This document shows positions 36,833 to 44,087 of a DNA stretch of 64,000 bases, one piece after another; the first letter of the stretch is position 1, and each line of letters starts with the position of its first letter. The notes below the pieces were generated by a model. The model saw only the letters and a program-made list of their open reading frames with translations, was not told the origin of the DNA and did not search any database. Made by a program: the position numbers and the translations under genes. Source of the DNA: SB11 sp964584305 (GTDB lineage: Bacteria > Bacteroidota > Bacteroidia > UBA8524); assembly GCA_964584305.1 (NCBI GenBank), contig CAZOZL010000004.1, positions 186,001 to 250,000 on the forward strand, read 5' to 3'.

Positions 36833-37336
36833 ATGCAAGTACACAAAATTATTTGTTTATTATTATTTTTAGGTGCTGGCTTATTACTCCAAGCACAAGA
36901 AAACGAATATCATCATTGTTTTTTACCTAAGAAAAGTTACAGTATTGGTGGGGGAATGGCTTACCCGTCGGAGTTTGCTACAACAGGTATAAATATTAGA
37001 GCATATAGAAACCTAAATCATAACTTTTGTTTTGGACCAGAGGTAAGCTATTTCTCGAAAAATGCCGATGAAAACCTACTTGATTTTGATTTTGTAGCTC
37101 ATTATATATTTGAGATTAAGCCCATAGAAATTGGTTTTTACCCTGTGGGAGGGATTAATTATGCTATTGAAAATAGAGGGAACAACCATGAAACAGAAAC
37201 AGCTTTTGGGGCTGTTTTAGGAGCGGGATTACACCGTAATTTCAATAAATTCACATTGTTTGCAGAGTATGGACATATTTTTAGTGCATTAAAAGAAGAC
37301 CAATTTATGGTTGGTTTTTTATATACTTTGAAATAG
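36833..37336 (+). CDS. Outer-membrane beta-barrel protein, small
   Basis: A 167-residue exported protein. The signal peptide (MQVHKIICLLLFLGAGLLLQ, cleavage near AQE) is followed by alternating amphipathic strands: YSIGGGMAYPSEF, GINIRAYRNLNHNFCFGPEV, IGFYPVGGINYAIE, TAFGAVLGAGLHRNF and FTLFAEYGHIF. The last strand ends FMVGFLYTLK, an aromatic/hydrophobic C-terminus typical of eight-stranded barrels. No function known. Follows the small membrane protein by 2 bp and converges with the next gene with 1 bp between them. Confidence 0.75.
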   Translation: MQVHKIICLLLFLGAGLLLQAQENEYHHCFLPKKSYSIGGGMAYPSEFATTGINIRAYRNLNHNFCFGPEVSYFSKNADENLLDFDFVAHYIFEIKPIEIGFYPVGGINYAIENRGNNHETETAFGAVLGAGLHRNFNKFTLFAEYGHIFSALKEDQFMVGFLYTLK

Positions 37337-37337
37337 T

Positions 37338-37787
37338 CTATAATTTTCGCGAAAAAATAGCTATTGTACCTATAGGTATTGCTATAAAAAATAATAACAG
37401 CAATTGTGATTTGGAACTACCCTTATTCTTTTTATTTGGAGGGAGCGGTTCTGTTTTCTGTTTTAGTTTAGTTGGTTTTTTATTTATTTTTAGTGGCTTC
37501 TTTTTTTGCCCCTTATTTTTAACATCCGATTTTTTTAAACGTTTTAGGCTATCCATTTGGTGCCTGCTATTAATGCTGTCTTGCTTTAACTTTACTTTTT
37601 GAGTACTATCGTATCTGCGGCTCATTTTACGTGCCATATCAGGTGATAACCCTAAGTTGTCCATTTCTATTAAAGCGTAATGTAGTGCGTTGCCACTGTG
37701 GCTTCTATGGGCAATGCGCTTGGTTTGTGCAAACATACTTGCACTAAAAAACAGAATAAGTAACAGAAGTAAAGTAAATTTTTTCAT
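37338..37787 (-). CDS. Lysine-rich exported protein with C-terminal membrane helix
   Basis: A 149-residue protein. Signal peptide MKKFTLLLLLILFFSASMFA (cut near AQT). A short region HRSHSGNALHYALIEMDNLG contains a possible folded motif. A very basic low-complexity stretch (about 75-120, rich in Lys, Pro and Asn, for example KKPLKINKKPTKLKQKTEPL) follows, then a C-terminal hydrophobic helix (LLLLFFIAIPIGTIAIF) ending in RKL. It may be anchored in the inner membrane with its basic part in the periplasm. Family unknown to me. Convergent with the beta-barrel gene. Confidence 0.6.
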   Translation of the reverse strand: MKKFTLLLLLILFFSASMFAQTKRIAHRSHSGNALHYALIEMDNLGLSPDMARKMSRRYDSTQKVKLKQDSINSRHQMDSLKRLKKSDVKNKGQKKKPLKINKKPTKLKQKTEPLPPNKKNKGSSKSQLLLLFFIAIPIGTIAIFSRKL

Positions 37788-37886
37788 CTCCTTTTTTATG
37801 GCTGTACACTCTGCTTTTATAAAGGTTCAAAAAAAAAATGAACTTTCATCACCAAGTGTTGTACTATATACTGAAACATCAATTTG

Positions 37887-39122
37887 ATGAACGATAGAAT
37901 AATAAAAACTATATATTTTGGGATAGCATTTTTTGTAATACTTTTTATGCTTTCTTTTCCCTTTTCAGTAACACATATCCCCAATATACCTTTATGGGTT
38001 TCTCCATTTTTTGAACGATTAATTACATGGTCTGCTCAAAATATATTCCATATTGAACAACCCTTCACAGCAAAAATTATTTCTGATTCTACAGGTTTAT
38101 ATATTCATGTTTTTCATTTATTGCTTATCTCTACAATGGGCAGTATTGTTTGGGCTTTTGTGGTGCGGCGGGTTAACTATGCTAAATTAAGCTATTGGTT
38201 TAGTGTGGGGGTAGCTTATTATCTATCAGTGCAGCTATTTATTTATGGTTTAAATAAAATGTTTAAGTGGCAGTTTTATTTGCCAGAGCCTAATACCCTG
38301 TTTACAACCCTTGGAAACACGCATTTAGATATATTATTTTGGAGCACTATGGGAGCATCATATCCCTATACCGTTTTTTCGGGGATAGTTGAGATATTAC
38401 CCGCTTGTTTATTAGTGTTTAAACGTACAAGATTACTGGGGGCTATAACTGCTTTGGGCGTAATGATTAATGTGGTATTAATTAATTTTAGCTTTGATAT
38501 TTCTGTAAAAGTATTCTCACTATTTTTATTATTACTTAGTTTTATTTTGACACTTCCTTTTTTAAAGAAGCTAATACAATTATTTATTTATCAAGAAACG
38601 GTGAACCTTAAACTGTGGCAGCCTACTTATTCTACAAACAATAAGAAAAAGGGGTATTTGTTTTTAAAAACAAGTGTGTTAATACTCATTTTGTTTGAGG
38701 TTTTTTCACCCTACTACAGTGGTGCCAACTATAACGATGATACACAAGAAAGACCATTATTGCACGGTGCTTATACTACAACCTTGTTTGTGAAAAATAA
38801 CGATACTATACAGCCCCTACTCCCACACAATACATACATAAAAAGAGTTTTTGTACATAGACGGAACTATTTTATTATCCAAACAATGGACGATAAAATG
38901 GTAGACTATAAAATTACTTATGCAAAAGGAAATAAATTAGTGCTAAATAATTATCGCACCAATGATAATAGTGAGTTAGTATATTCTTATTATGCAGATT
39001 CTACAATGGTTTTGAAAGGTATTATTAATAATAATTTTGTAGAATTAACGGTTAAAAAAATTAATTTACGGCAACTACCATTATTACAAAAAGAGTTTAA
39101 CTGGACTATTGATGGGTACTAA
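37887..39122 (+). CDS. DoxX-like multi-spanning membrane protein
   Basis: A 411-residue protein from the ATG at 37887 (an in-frame TTG lies just before). About eight helices, of which residues about 105-235 resemble DoxX-type proteins: YLSVQLFIYGLNKMFKWQFY, the loop EPNTLFTTLGNTHLDILFW, then SGIVEILPACLLVFKRTRLL followed by a helix with an Asn-rich loop. After the membrane part is a soluble C-terminal domain of about 120 residues with beta character (YTTTLFVKNNDTIQPLLP and so on), probably periplasmic. Reaction unknown. The 3' end overlaps the convergent gene by 4 bp. Confidence 0.7.
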   Translation: MNDRIIKTIYFGIAFFVILFMLSFPFSVTHIPNIPLWVSPFFERLITWSAQNIFHIEQPFTAKIISDSTGLYIHVFHLLLISTMGSIVWAFVVRRVNYAKLSYWFSVGVAYYLSVQLFIYGLNKMFKWQFYLPEPNTLFTTLGNTHLDILFWSTMGASYPYTVFSGIVEILPACLLVFKRTRLLGAITALGVMINVVLINFSFDISVKVFSLFLLLLSFILTLPFLKKLIQLFIYQETVNLKLWQPTYSTNNKKKGYLFLKTSVLILILFEVFSPYYSGANYNDDTQERPLLHGAYTTTLFVKNNDTIQPLLPHNTYIKRVFVHRRNYFIIQTMDDKMVDYKITYAKGNKLVLNNYRTNDNSELVYSYYADSTMVLKGIINNNFVELTVKKINLRQLPLLQKEFNWTIDGY

Positions 39123-39595
39123 ATAGTAAGGGCTTGCACTGCATTTGCATAGTCGTGTTGTATATCCTCGTGTAAGGGGCTAAGTGCTTTTTCTATTTTT
39201 TGTATTTGGCGGTGGTAGATATTATGTAAAGCAATATGCCTTTCGAGGGGGAGTTCCAACGCTTTAAACTTTGTGCAGTAATAAATAAGCAATTCAGCCT
39301 CGGTTTGTTTGTTGCCAGAGTATTTTATAAATTTATTAGTGCTGCGTAATATTTTGCGTAAACTTTTTTTTATGTAGTAAATACTACTGTCGTTAATAGT
39401 AGTAAACTGGGCATCTATATCATTTTTAATAGCATTGATATAGGCTTGCTCATCATCCGCTTCAAACAATAAGTAGGTAAGCAGTTCCTTATTCTCCTTT
39501 TTGTATTTGCTTAGTGTAATACACAATTCTGTCAATTGCTCGGCAGGCAAAGTTTTAAGCTCCTTTTTAAGTGTATTAAGTGTTGCTGCCTTCAT
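39119..39595 (-). CDS. Conserved helical protein, unknown function
   Basis: A 158-residue, mostly helical, charged cytoplasmic protein. The text LNTLKKELKTLPAEQLTELC and ELLTYLLFEADDEQAYINAI looks like a conserved Bacteroidota protein family, but I cannot name it safely. No signal peptide and no enzymatic motif. It overlaps the upstream DUF3820 gene by one base and so is translated with it, and converges with the DoxX-like gene. Confidence 0.65.
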   Translation of the reverse strand: MKAATLNTLKKELKTLPAEQLTELCITLSKYKKENKELLTYLLFEADDEQAYINAIKNDIDAQFTTINDSSIYYIKKSLRKILRSTNKFIKYSGNKQTEAELLIYYCTKFKALELPLERHIALHNIYHRQIQKIEKALSPLHEDIQHDYANAVQALTI

Positions 39596-39816
39596 TATTG
39601 TTTTTCTTTCAAAGGGTCTAGTAAATATTCTAAGCCGTTTAGTTTTATCTCGTACATGGTTTGTAATTGTTGTCCCAATTTCCCTTTGGGGAAGCCTTTG
39701 CGGTTAAACCATTCTAAATATGAAACGGGTATATTACACAAAACTGTACCCTTATACTTGCCAAAAGGCATTCGTATTTTAACTAAATCAGTAAGTAGTT
39801 GAGGATTTAATGACAC
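39595..39816 (-). CDS. DUF3820 family protein
   Basis: A 73-residue protein starting from a GTG at 39816. The text MPFGKYKGTVLCNIPVSYLE followed by WFNRKGFPKGKLGQQLQTMY and EIKLNGLEYLLDPL is an almost complete match to the DUF3820 pattern as I recall it. In this family the GKYKG turn resembles that of quorum-sensing-regulated virulence factor-like and exonuclease-associated small domains. Role unknown. First gene of a two-gene unit with the helical protein downstream. Confidence 0.8.
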   Translation of the reverse strand: MSLNPQLLTDLVKIRMPFGKYKGTVLCNIPVSYLEWFNRKGFPKGKLGQQLQTMYEIKLNGLEYLLDPLKEKQ

Positions 39817-39867
39817 ATGGGCAAGTTAGAATTTTGAATGAAAAATGCAAAAATTATGTTCTATATG

Positions 39868-39912
39868 GTACTATCCCCGTTCGAGCGGTATCCAGTCAGA
39901 TACTATAAAGCC
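39868..39912 (-). pseudogene. 5' fragment of tRNA-Arg(CCG) with a GC-rich insert (third copy)
   Basis: On the minus strand 39912-39903 reads GGCTTTATAG, identical to the first ten bases of the intact tRNA. 39876-39868 reads GGATAGTAC, identical to its D-loop/D-stem 3' part. Between them the normal bases are replaced by a GC-rich segment containing the palindrome CCGCTCGAACGG. No anticodon, T-arm or 3' acceptor follows, so this is a dead fragment. It is the downstream end of the tandem tRNA/GIY-YIG array. Confidence 0.8.
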
Positions 39913-40036
39913 TTTAATTTTTCTTTCGATAGGCATAAATGCCTACCCAATTCATAAAGAACGATGTGGATTTTATAAATAGCGATGGGCTTTAGCCCTC
40001 TAAAATCTTTCTTTTTATTATGTAGGTATAAAACAT
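39904..40036 (-). pseudogene. GIY-YIG remnant, internally replaced by an R1 repeat
   Basis: The minus strand from 40036 gives MFYTYIIK, identical in codons to the start of the intact GIY-YIG gene, then diverges (RKILEG, stop). The last codons before the tRNA fragment, KLKAL and a TAG stop (39919-39905 region), match the intact gene's end. The nuclease body between them (about 65 codons) is gone. In its place is an R1 repeat with TAGGCATAAATGCCTA and GGGCTTTAGCCC-like palindromes (39929-39998). Confidence 0.75.
39924..39998. repeat. R1 palindromic repeat copy inside the GIY-YIG remnant
   Basis: Contains CGATAGGCATAAATGCCTAC (the reverse complement form of the block at 3023-3042), CCCAATTCATAAAGAACG and GATGGGCTTTAGCCCTC. 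This is the same family as the repeats around the RAYT gene at 1.6-3.1 kb, here 37 kb away. Confidence 0.8.
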
Positions 40037-40105
40037 TTGCAAAAACTTGTGGCCTTATCAGGAATCGAACCTGAATCTTGAGTTCCGGAGACTCACGTAC
40101 TATCC
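40011..40105. repeat. 95-bp direct repeat, left copy (right copy 40361-40455)
   Basis: Positions 40011-40105 are identical to 40361-40455. The repeat spans the first codons of the GIY-YIG gene, the 13-nt linker and the 3' three quarters of the tRNA-Arg. The identity resumes after the 29-bp insert (40135-40150 equals 40456-40471). The offset of about 350 bp is the size of one tRNA plus nuclease unit. Confidence 0.95.
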
Positions 40106-40150
40106 CCGTCCGAACGGAGTTCATCCGGGCGGGCATTGTACTATAAAGCC
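40050..40150 (-). pseudogene. Interrupted tRNA-Arg(CCG), D-loop carries a 29-bp insert (second copy)
   Basis: Apart from the insert at 40106-40134, all 72 bases match the intact tRNA at 40400-40471: acceptor, anticodon arm with CCG, T-arm and discriminator A are all present. The insert falls in the D-loop between AAT and GGATA and enlarges it from 8 to 37 nt. It is probably non-functional. A spliced or tolerated hairpin extension is formally possible but would be exceptional. Confidence 0.8.
40106..40134. repeat. R4 GC-rich hairpin inserted in a tRNA D-loop
   Basis: A 29-bp segment, about 72% GC in an AT-rich region, absent from the intact tRNA copy. With the preceding C it can fold as CCCGTCCG / CGGGCGGG with one G-T pair. 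Related text occurs in the tRNA fragment at 39877-39898, at 43815-43834 and at 61647-61671 (shared CCGAACG and GGGCGGGCA-like parts), so it appears to be a dispersed small element. Confidence 0.6.
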
Positions 40151-40386
40151 TTTAGTTTATTTTTCAAAAATCGTCTTCCTGCCGAAGATTTAAAATATTT
40201 TTCTCTTAGTATAGCTTCATTACGAGTTTCAAAAGTTTCGTAATAAACCACTTTAAAAGGGACGTAATGTTGAATAGATTTAGTCATTCCACTATTATGC
40301 TCCTTCAATCTTTTATCTATATTTTCACAATGCCCTTTGTAGTAATAATTGTGATTAATACTTTTTATTATGTAGGTATAAAACAT
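40141..40386 (-). CDS. GIY-YIG nuclease nested between two tRNA-Arg copies
   Basis: An 81-residue stand-alone GIY-YIG domain. FYTYIIKSINHNYYYKGHCE supplies the GIY and YIG strands (here YII and YKG). NIDKRLKEHNSG carries the conserved Arg, YVPFKVVYYETFETRNEAIL the next strand, and EAILREKYFKSSAGRRFLKN the Glu-bearing helix and C-terminal GR motif of UriA/UPF0213-type proteins. The ATG at 40386 is 13 nt after the 3' end of the intact tRNA; no separate promoter fits, so it is probably read through from the tRNA promoter. Its last codons (GCT TTA TAG) are the first bases of the next tRNA copy, the stop being tRNA positions 8-10. This arrangement suggests a mobile or homing nuclease that targets tRNA-Arg. 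The activity is unproven. Confidence 0.85.
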   Translation of the reverse strand: MFYTYIIKSINHNYYYKGHCENIDKRLKEHNSGMTKSIQHYVPFKVVYYETFETRNEAILREKYFKSSAGRRFLKNKLKAL

Positions 40387-40399
40387 TTGCAAAAACTTG

Positions 40400-40471
40400 T
40401 GGCCTTATCAGGAATCGAACCTGAATCTTGAGTTCCGGAGACTCACGTACTATCCATTGTACTATAAAGCC
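40400..40471 (-). tRNA. tRNA-Arg (anticodon CCG), intact copy
   Basis: Complete cloverleaf on the minus strand: acceptor GGCTTTA/TAAGGCC, D-stem GTAC/GTAC with loop AATGGATA, anticodon stem TGAGT/ACTCA with loop CTCCGGA giving CCG, and T-arm TCAGG-TTCGATT-CCTGA. The discriminator is A and no CCA is encoded. It decodes CGG. It is the promoter-proximal member of a tandem array with two damaged copies downstream. Confidence 0.95.
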
Positions 40472-40486
40472 GTGTTTAAACAATAG

Positions 40487-40494
40487 CAAAGGTA
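40487..40494 (-). promoter_or_regulatory. tRNA-Arg(CCG)/GIY-YIG promoter -7 box
   Basis: On the minus strand this reads TACCTTTG, the same box as upstream of the other tRNA-Arg. Transcription would begin about 10 nt before the tRNA 5' end at 40471. Confidence 0.6.
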
Positions 40495-40562
40495 GTTGAA
40501 AAAATTGGGCGAACTAAACAAAACCAACCCAAAAAAGGCGGGATTTTACACGCGTTATTTTA

Positions 40563-40570
40563 TACCTTTG
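40563..40570 (+). promoter_or_regulatory. Promoter -7 box of the beta-propeller T9SS gene
   Basis: TACCTTTG ends 7 nt before the ATG at 40578, predicting a leader of only 2-3 nt. Confidence 0.55.
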
Positions 40571-40577
40571 AAATACT

Positions 40578-43340
40578 ATGCAACGTAATAAACTGTTTAT
40601 CATTTTAGGTGTAGCTTCTACTATCGCTATTGGTGGTGTGGTGTATAAGTACTTCACATCAAACATATCTAATACCGAGAAAGAAGTTTTAGGAGATGAT
40701 GCCATGAGTTTTAATCTATCGGCACGTGAATCGTGGAATTTAGATAGATTAAAAGATCCTATTACAGGTATAATACCTGAGGGTATTCGCAAAAAGGAGT
40801 TGGCATTTGCTGCTCAACTGCCCCATGCCAATATATTTCGAAAAGCAGGAGAACCATGGGAATCAATAGGCCCTTGGAATATAGGAGGGAGAACTCGTGC
40901 TATTGCTATTGATAGTGATGATGAAAATATTTTGTTGGCAGGCGGTGTTAATGGGGGTATTTGGCGAAGTGAAGATGGCGGACAAAGCTGGACTAAAACA
41001 ACAAGCAAAACTCAAATAAATGCAATAACATCTATTGCCCAAGATACCCGCACAGGAAAAACCAATATATGGTACGCTACTTCGGGCGAACGGTTGGGTT
41101 CCAGTGCTTCAAAAACAGGTGCATTTTTTACGGGAAATGGGTTTCTAAAATCAATAGATGGTGGGAAAAGTTGGGCAGCAATATCAAGCACAGCAGTAAA
41201 TACACCTCAATTTGATTCGAATTTCGATTTAGGTTGGAATATTTTAGTAAATCATACGGTAGCAGATAAAGATGCTGTTTTTGCGGCAATTTATGGAGGA
41301 ATTTTTCGTAGTTTAAATGGTGGAGATAACTGGCAGCGTGTTAGGGGGGGAACTGTTGGGGGCAATACTACTCAATATACAGATATTGCTATAACCAAAG
41401 GAGGTGTTTTATATGCTACACTTAACAGTGCAGGCGGGCATGGCGGTATTTGGCGAAGTGTTGACAATGGAGATACATGGACAAATATTACTCCTGCAAA
41501 CTTTCCAGCCGTGTATGAACGTATGGTTATAGGCTTAGTTCCTCAATTCGAAAATCAGGTATATATATTAGCCTATACTCCAAATGCAGGGCAAAAAACC
41601 ACTAATTTTAGAGGAGATGAAGAGTGGAATAGCCTTTGGAAATACACCTATGTTTCTGGTAACGGCAGTGCTGCTAACGGATTGTGGGAAGACCGTTCAG
41701 CAGGTATCCCAAATTCAACAGGTGAATTTGAGGCTTTTAATGCACAAGGGGCATATAATTATGTAGTAAGAGTACATCCCGCCGATACAAATATTGTAAT
41801 AATAGGTGGTACGAGCTTATTTCGTTCAAAAGATGCCTTTAGGTCTCTTAATAGTATCAAGCGTATAGGTGGATTTGCCGTGGGAACAAAACGCCCTGAT
41901 TTTCAGTTGTATAAAAACCACCATCCCGACCAGCATAATCTTGTTTTCTTCCCTTCAAATCCTGATAAAGCAATATCTACCCACGATGGTGGAATTTCAT
42001 TAACACAAAATATAAAAGCAGATAATGTAGAGTGGAGTTTTTTGAACAACGGGTATGTTACTACACAATTTTATACCGTTGCTATAAACGAGAGTAAAGC
42101 AGGCGATAATGTAATTATTGGGGGATTGCAAGATAATGGGACACTTTTTACAGATAAATACGATAGAAAAAATCCTTGGAATTTGATTTTTAGCTACGAT
42201 GGTGCTTTTTGCCATGTGGCTGATAATGGAGAGGACTACTATGTAGCAAAGCAATTGGCAGGTTTGTACCGTATAAAATTAGATGCTGATAATAATAGGC
42301 TACTAAGTGCACGATTAGACCCACCAGGCGTGTATAATTATTTATTTATAAACCCGTGGTGTGTAAACCCAAATGATGATAAACAAATTTATATGCTTGC
42401 AGGCAATGCCATAAGTAGAAATACTGATGTTACATTAGAACCATTGGATAATTTTTTAGATTCTTCTCGCCAAAATACGGATTGGGATACGCTAATTAAT
42501 AGTATAGGAAGTAATAGATTATCAGCAATAAGTATGTCTGTAAATCCTCCTAATATTTTGTATTACGGTACCCAAGCAGGGCGAATTTTTAAAATGGAAA
42601 ATGCCCATACTGGTCAACCTGTGGCAGTAGATATTACTAAACCAAATATGGTGGCGGCAAATATTAATAATATTTGTGTACACCCTGATGATGCTGATAA
42701 ACTGATAGTAGTATTATCAAACTATGGTATCCGTAGTTTGTTTTATACTGATAATGGAGGGCAAAGTTGGACTAATATTTCAGGAAATTTAGAAGATAAC
42801 TCTGATGGTAGTGGTAATGGACCATCGTGCCGTTGGGCAGCGTTTGTAAAAACAGAAAATGACTACGGGGTTTTAGTTGCAACAAGTGTTGGCTTGTACG
42901 GTGTACCTACTTTAAACGGCGAAAACACTATTTGGATACAACAAAGCCCTGATGGTATTGGCAATGCTATATGCGAGATGATAAAAGTACGCCGAAGTGA
43001 TAATAAAGTTGTGGTGGCTACACACGGTGCTGGAGTGTACATAGCCAATTTATCTCGTAGCTATCAACTTACTGGCTTAGAAGCAAGTGGTATAAAACAA
43101 CAAATTGAGTTTACTGTTTATCCAAATCCCGCACAAGACGAGATAAATGTTACTATTGCTGATGATGTTATTAAATCTTCAACTATTAGCATATATAATA
43201 GCTTGGGGCAAAAACTTATTGAAGAAAATAGTAATACTCCTGAAACTAAACTTAAAATTGGTTTATTGGCGCAAGGCACTTACTTGGTTAGAGTGGAGAC
43301 AAGCAAAGGGGCTACATCAAAGTTTTTCATCAAGAAATAA
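40578..43340 (+). CDS. Secreted BNR/sortilin-like beta-propeller protein with T9SS type A sorting domain
   Basis: A 920-residue exported protein. The N-terminus MQRNKLFIILGVASTIAIGG is a signal peptide or anchor. Residues about 90-820 contain repeated BNR/Asp-box motifs (GGIWRSEDGGQSWTKT, FLKSIDGGKSWAAIS, GIFRSLNGGDNWQRV, GGIWRSVDNGDTWTNI, FYTDNGGQSWTNIS), as in sortilin/VPS10-type propellers and sialidase-like folds. No glycosidase active site was identified. The C-terminal 80 residues form a type A sorting domain (FTVYPNPAQDEINVTIADDV ... GTYLVRVETSKGATSKFFIK). It is divergent from the tRNA array, has its own promoter box and is followed by a hairpin at 43364. Ligand unknown. Confidence 0.92.
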   Translation: MQRNKLFIILGVASTIAIGGVVYKYFTSNISNTEKEVLGDDAMSFNLSARESWNLDRLKDPITGIIPEGIRKKELAFAAQLPHANIFRKAGEPWESIGPWNIGGRTRAIAIDSDDENILLAGGVNGGIWRSEDGGQSWTKTTSKTQINAITSIAQDTRTGKTNIWYATSGERLGSSASKTGAFFTGNGFLKSIDGGKSWAAISSTAVNTPQFDSNFDLGWNILVNHTVADKDAVFAAIYGGIFRSLNGGDNWQRVRGGTVGGNTTQYTDIAITKGGVLYATLNSAGGHGGIWRSVDNGDTWTNITPANFPAVYERMVIGLVPQFENQVYILAYTPNAGQKTTNFRGDEEWNSLWKYTYVSGNGSAANGLWEDRSAGIPNSTGEFEAFNAQGAYNYVVRVHPADTNIVIIGGTSLFRSKDAFRSLNSIKRIGGFAVGTKRPDFQLYKNHHPDQHNLVFFPSNPDKAISTHDGGISLTQNIKADNVEWSFLNNGYVTTQFYTVAINESKAGDNVIIGGLQDNGTLFTDKYDRKNPWNLIFSYDGAFCHVADNGEDYYVAKQLAGLYRIKLDADNNRLLSARLDPPGVYNYLFINPWCVNPNDDKQIYMLAGNAISRNTDVTLEPLDNFLDSSRQNTDWDTLINSIGSNRLSAISMSVNPPNILYYGTQAGRIFKMENAHTGQPVAVDITKPNMVAANINNICVHPDDADKLIVVLSNYGIRSLFYTDNGGQSWTNISGNLEDNSDGSGNGPSCRWAAFVKTENDYGVLVATSVGLYGVPTLNGENTIWIQQSPDGIGNAICEMIKVRRSDNKVVVATHGAGVYIANLSRSYQLTGLEASGIKQQIEFTVYPNPAQDEINVTIADDVIKSSTISIYNSLGQKLIEENSNTPETKLKIGLLAQGTYLVRVETSKGATSKFFIKK

Positions 43341-43363
43341 TAGTAGTAAAGGCATTAAAAATA

Positions 43364-43389
43364 AACAGCCCGTCTCCCGACAGGCTGTT
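43364..43389 (+). terminator. Likely terminator hairpin after the beta-propeller gene
   Basis: AACAGCCCGTC pairs with GACAGGCTGTT (one C-A mismatch) around the loop TCCC. The plus-strand T tract is weak (GTGCTATTT); on the minus strand TATTTTTA follows. Confidence 0.6.
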
Positions 43390-44087
43390 GTGCTATTTAG
43401 GAATATTACTGAAGAATTTTACTCTTCTGTCAACAAAGCTAATTTTTTACTTTGAAGTAGAAACCAATAGAATCTTAATGACCTGTTGATAACTCATATT
43501 GACAAGACAAATATACGGTAAATTCTATATAAAACAATAAAATTTTAAAAAAAAATGCCCAAAAATTAAAATACATATTTTTTTATAATTATCAGTAAAT
43601 CAAGATATTAAATATATATATTAGTAAATAGTGTAAACAAAGTGCTTTTTTGTAGTAAACTAAGTACAGATTTTCATATCATTTTTTTAAAATGTGAATA
43701 GAAACAAATACAGTAGCAAAAAAGCAGTGTTTAACCCCATTATAGGATAACAAAAACTAAAATGCTTGCACAAACTTAAAGACCGTTGCAAGGTAAAAAC
43801 CTTATTAGCCTCCTTGCCCGCCCATTCGTTCGGGTAAACCGCCTGAATAGCACGGGCGATCCTATCAATACGGCATAGGTAAGCCTGTTTATGTGAGTAA
43901 AGAAGTGCTGTGTTTTCCTATAAGAATAGGAGGGGTGCAGCTATTTCCCTCCTGCAGTTAGGAGGGACTAAAGGGAGGTGTGATTTGCTGGGCTTACAAC
44001 AAAAAATTGCACTATGGTCTTTTATTTTCATTTTTTGATATAACTGGATATACAAACTTATATTTGAATGGAAAATAAAAATAGAAT
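43390..44087. other. Gene-free, AT-rich region with repeat fragments
   Basis: About 700 bp without a credible gene. 43500-43770 is extremely AT-rich. 43815-43834 carries the R4-like text GCCCGCCCATTCGTTCGGG. 43940-43980 carries a palindrome CCCTCCTGCAGTTAGGAGGG followed by AAAGGGAGGTGTG, which resembles the end of the R2 repeats at 52-53 kb. 43990-44015 (CTTACAACAAAAAATTGCAC) is half of a repeat pair that recurs at 44760-44785. Confidence 0.5.

Noticed and set aside
39903..40136. A 77-codon open frame through the interrupted tRNA and repeat
   Set aside because: It translates tRNA and R1 repeat sequence and shares only its last codons with the GIY-YIG gene; treated as a remnant, not a gene.
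43500..43770. AT-rich region with a DnaA-box-like TGTTGATAA near 43484, possible replication origin
   Set aside because: Only one imperfect box was found, no dnaA, dnaN or similar neighbours are present, and the AT richness is ordinary for an intergenic region in this genome.
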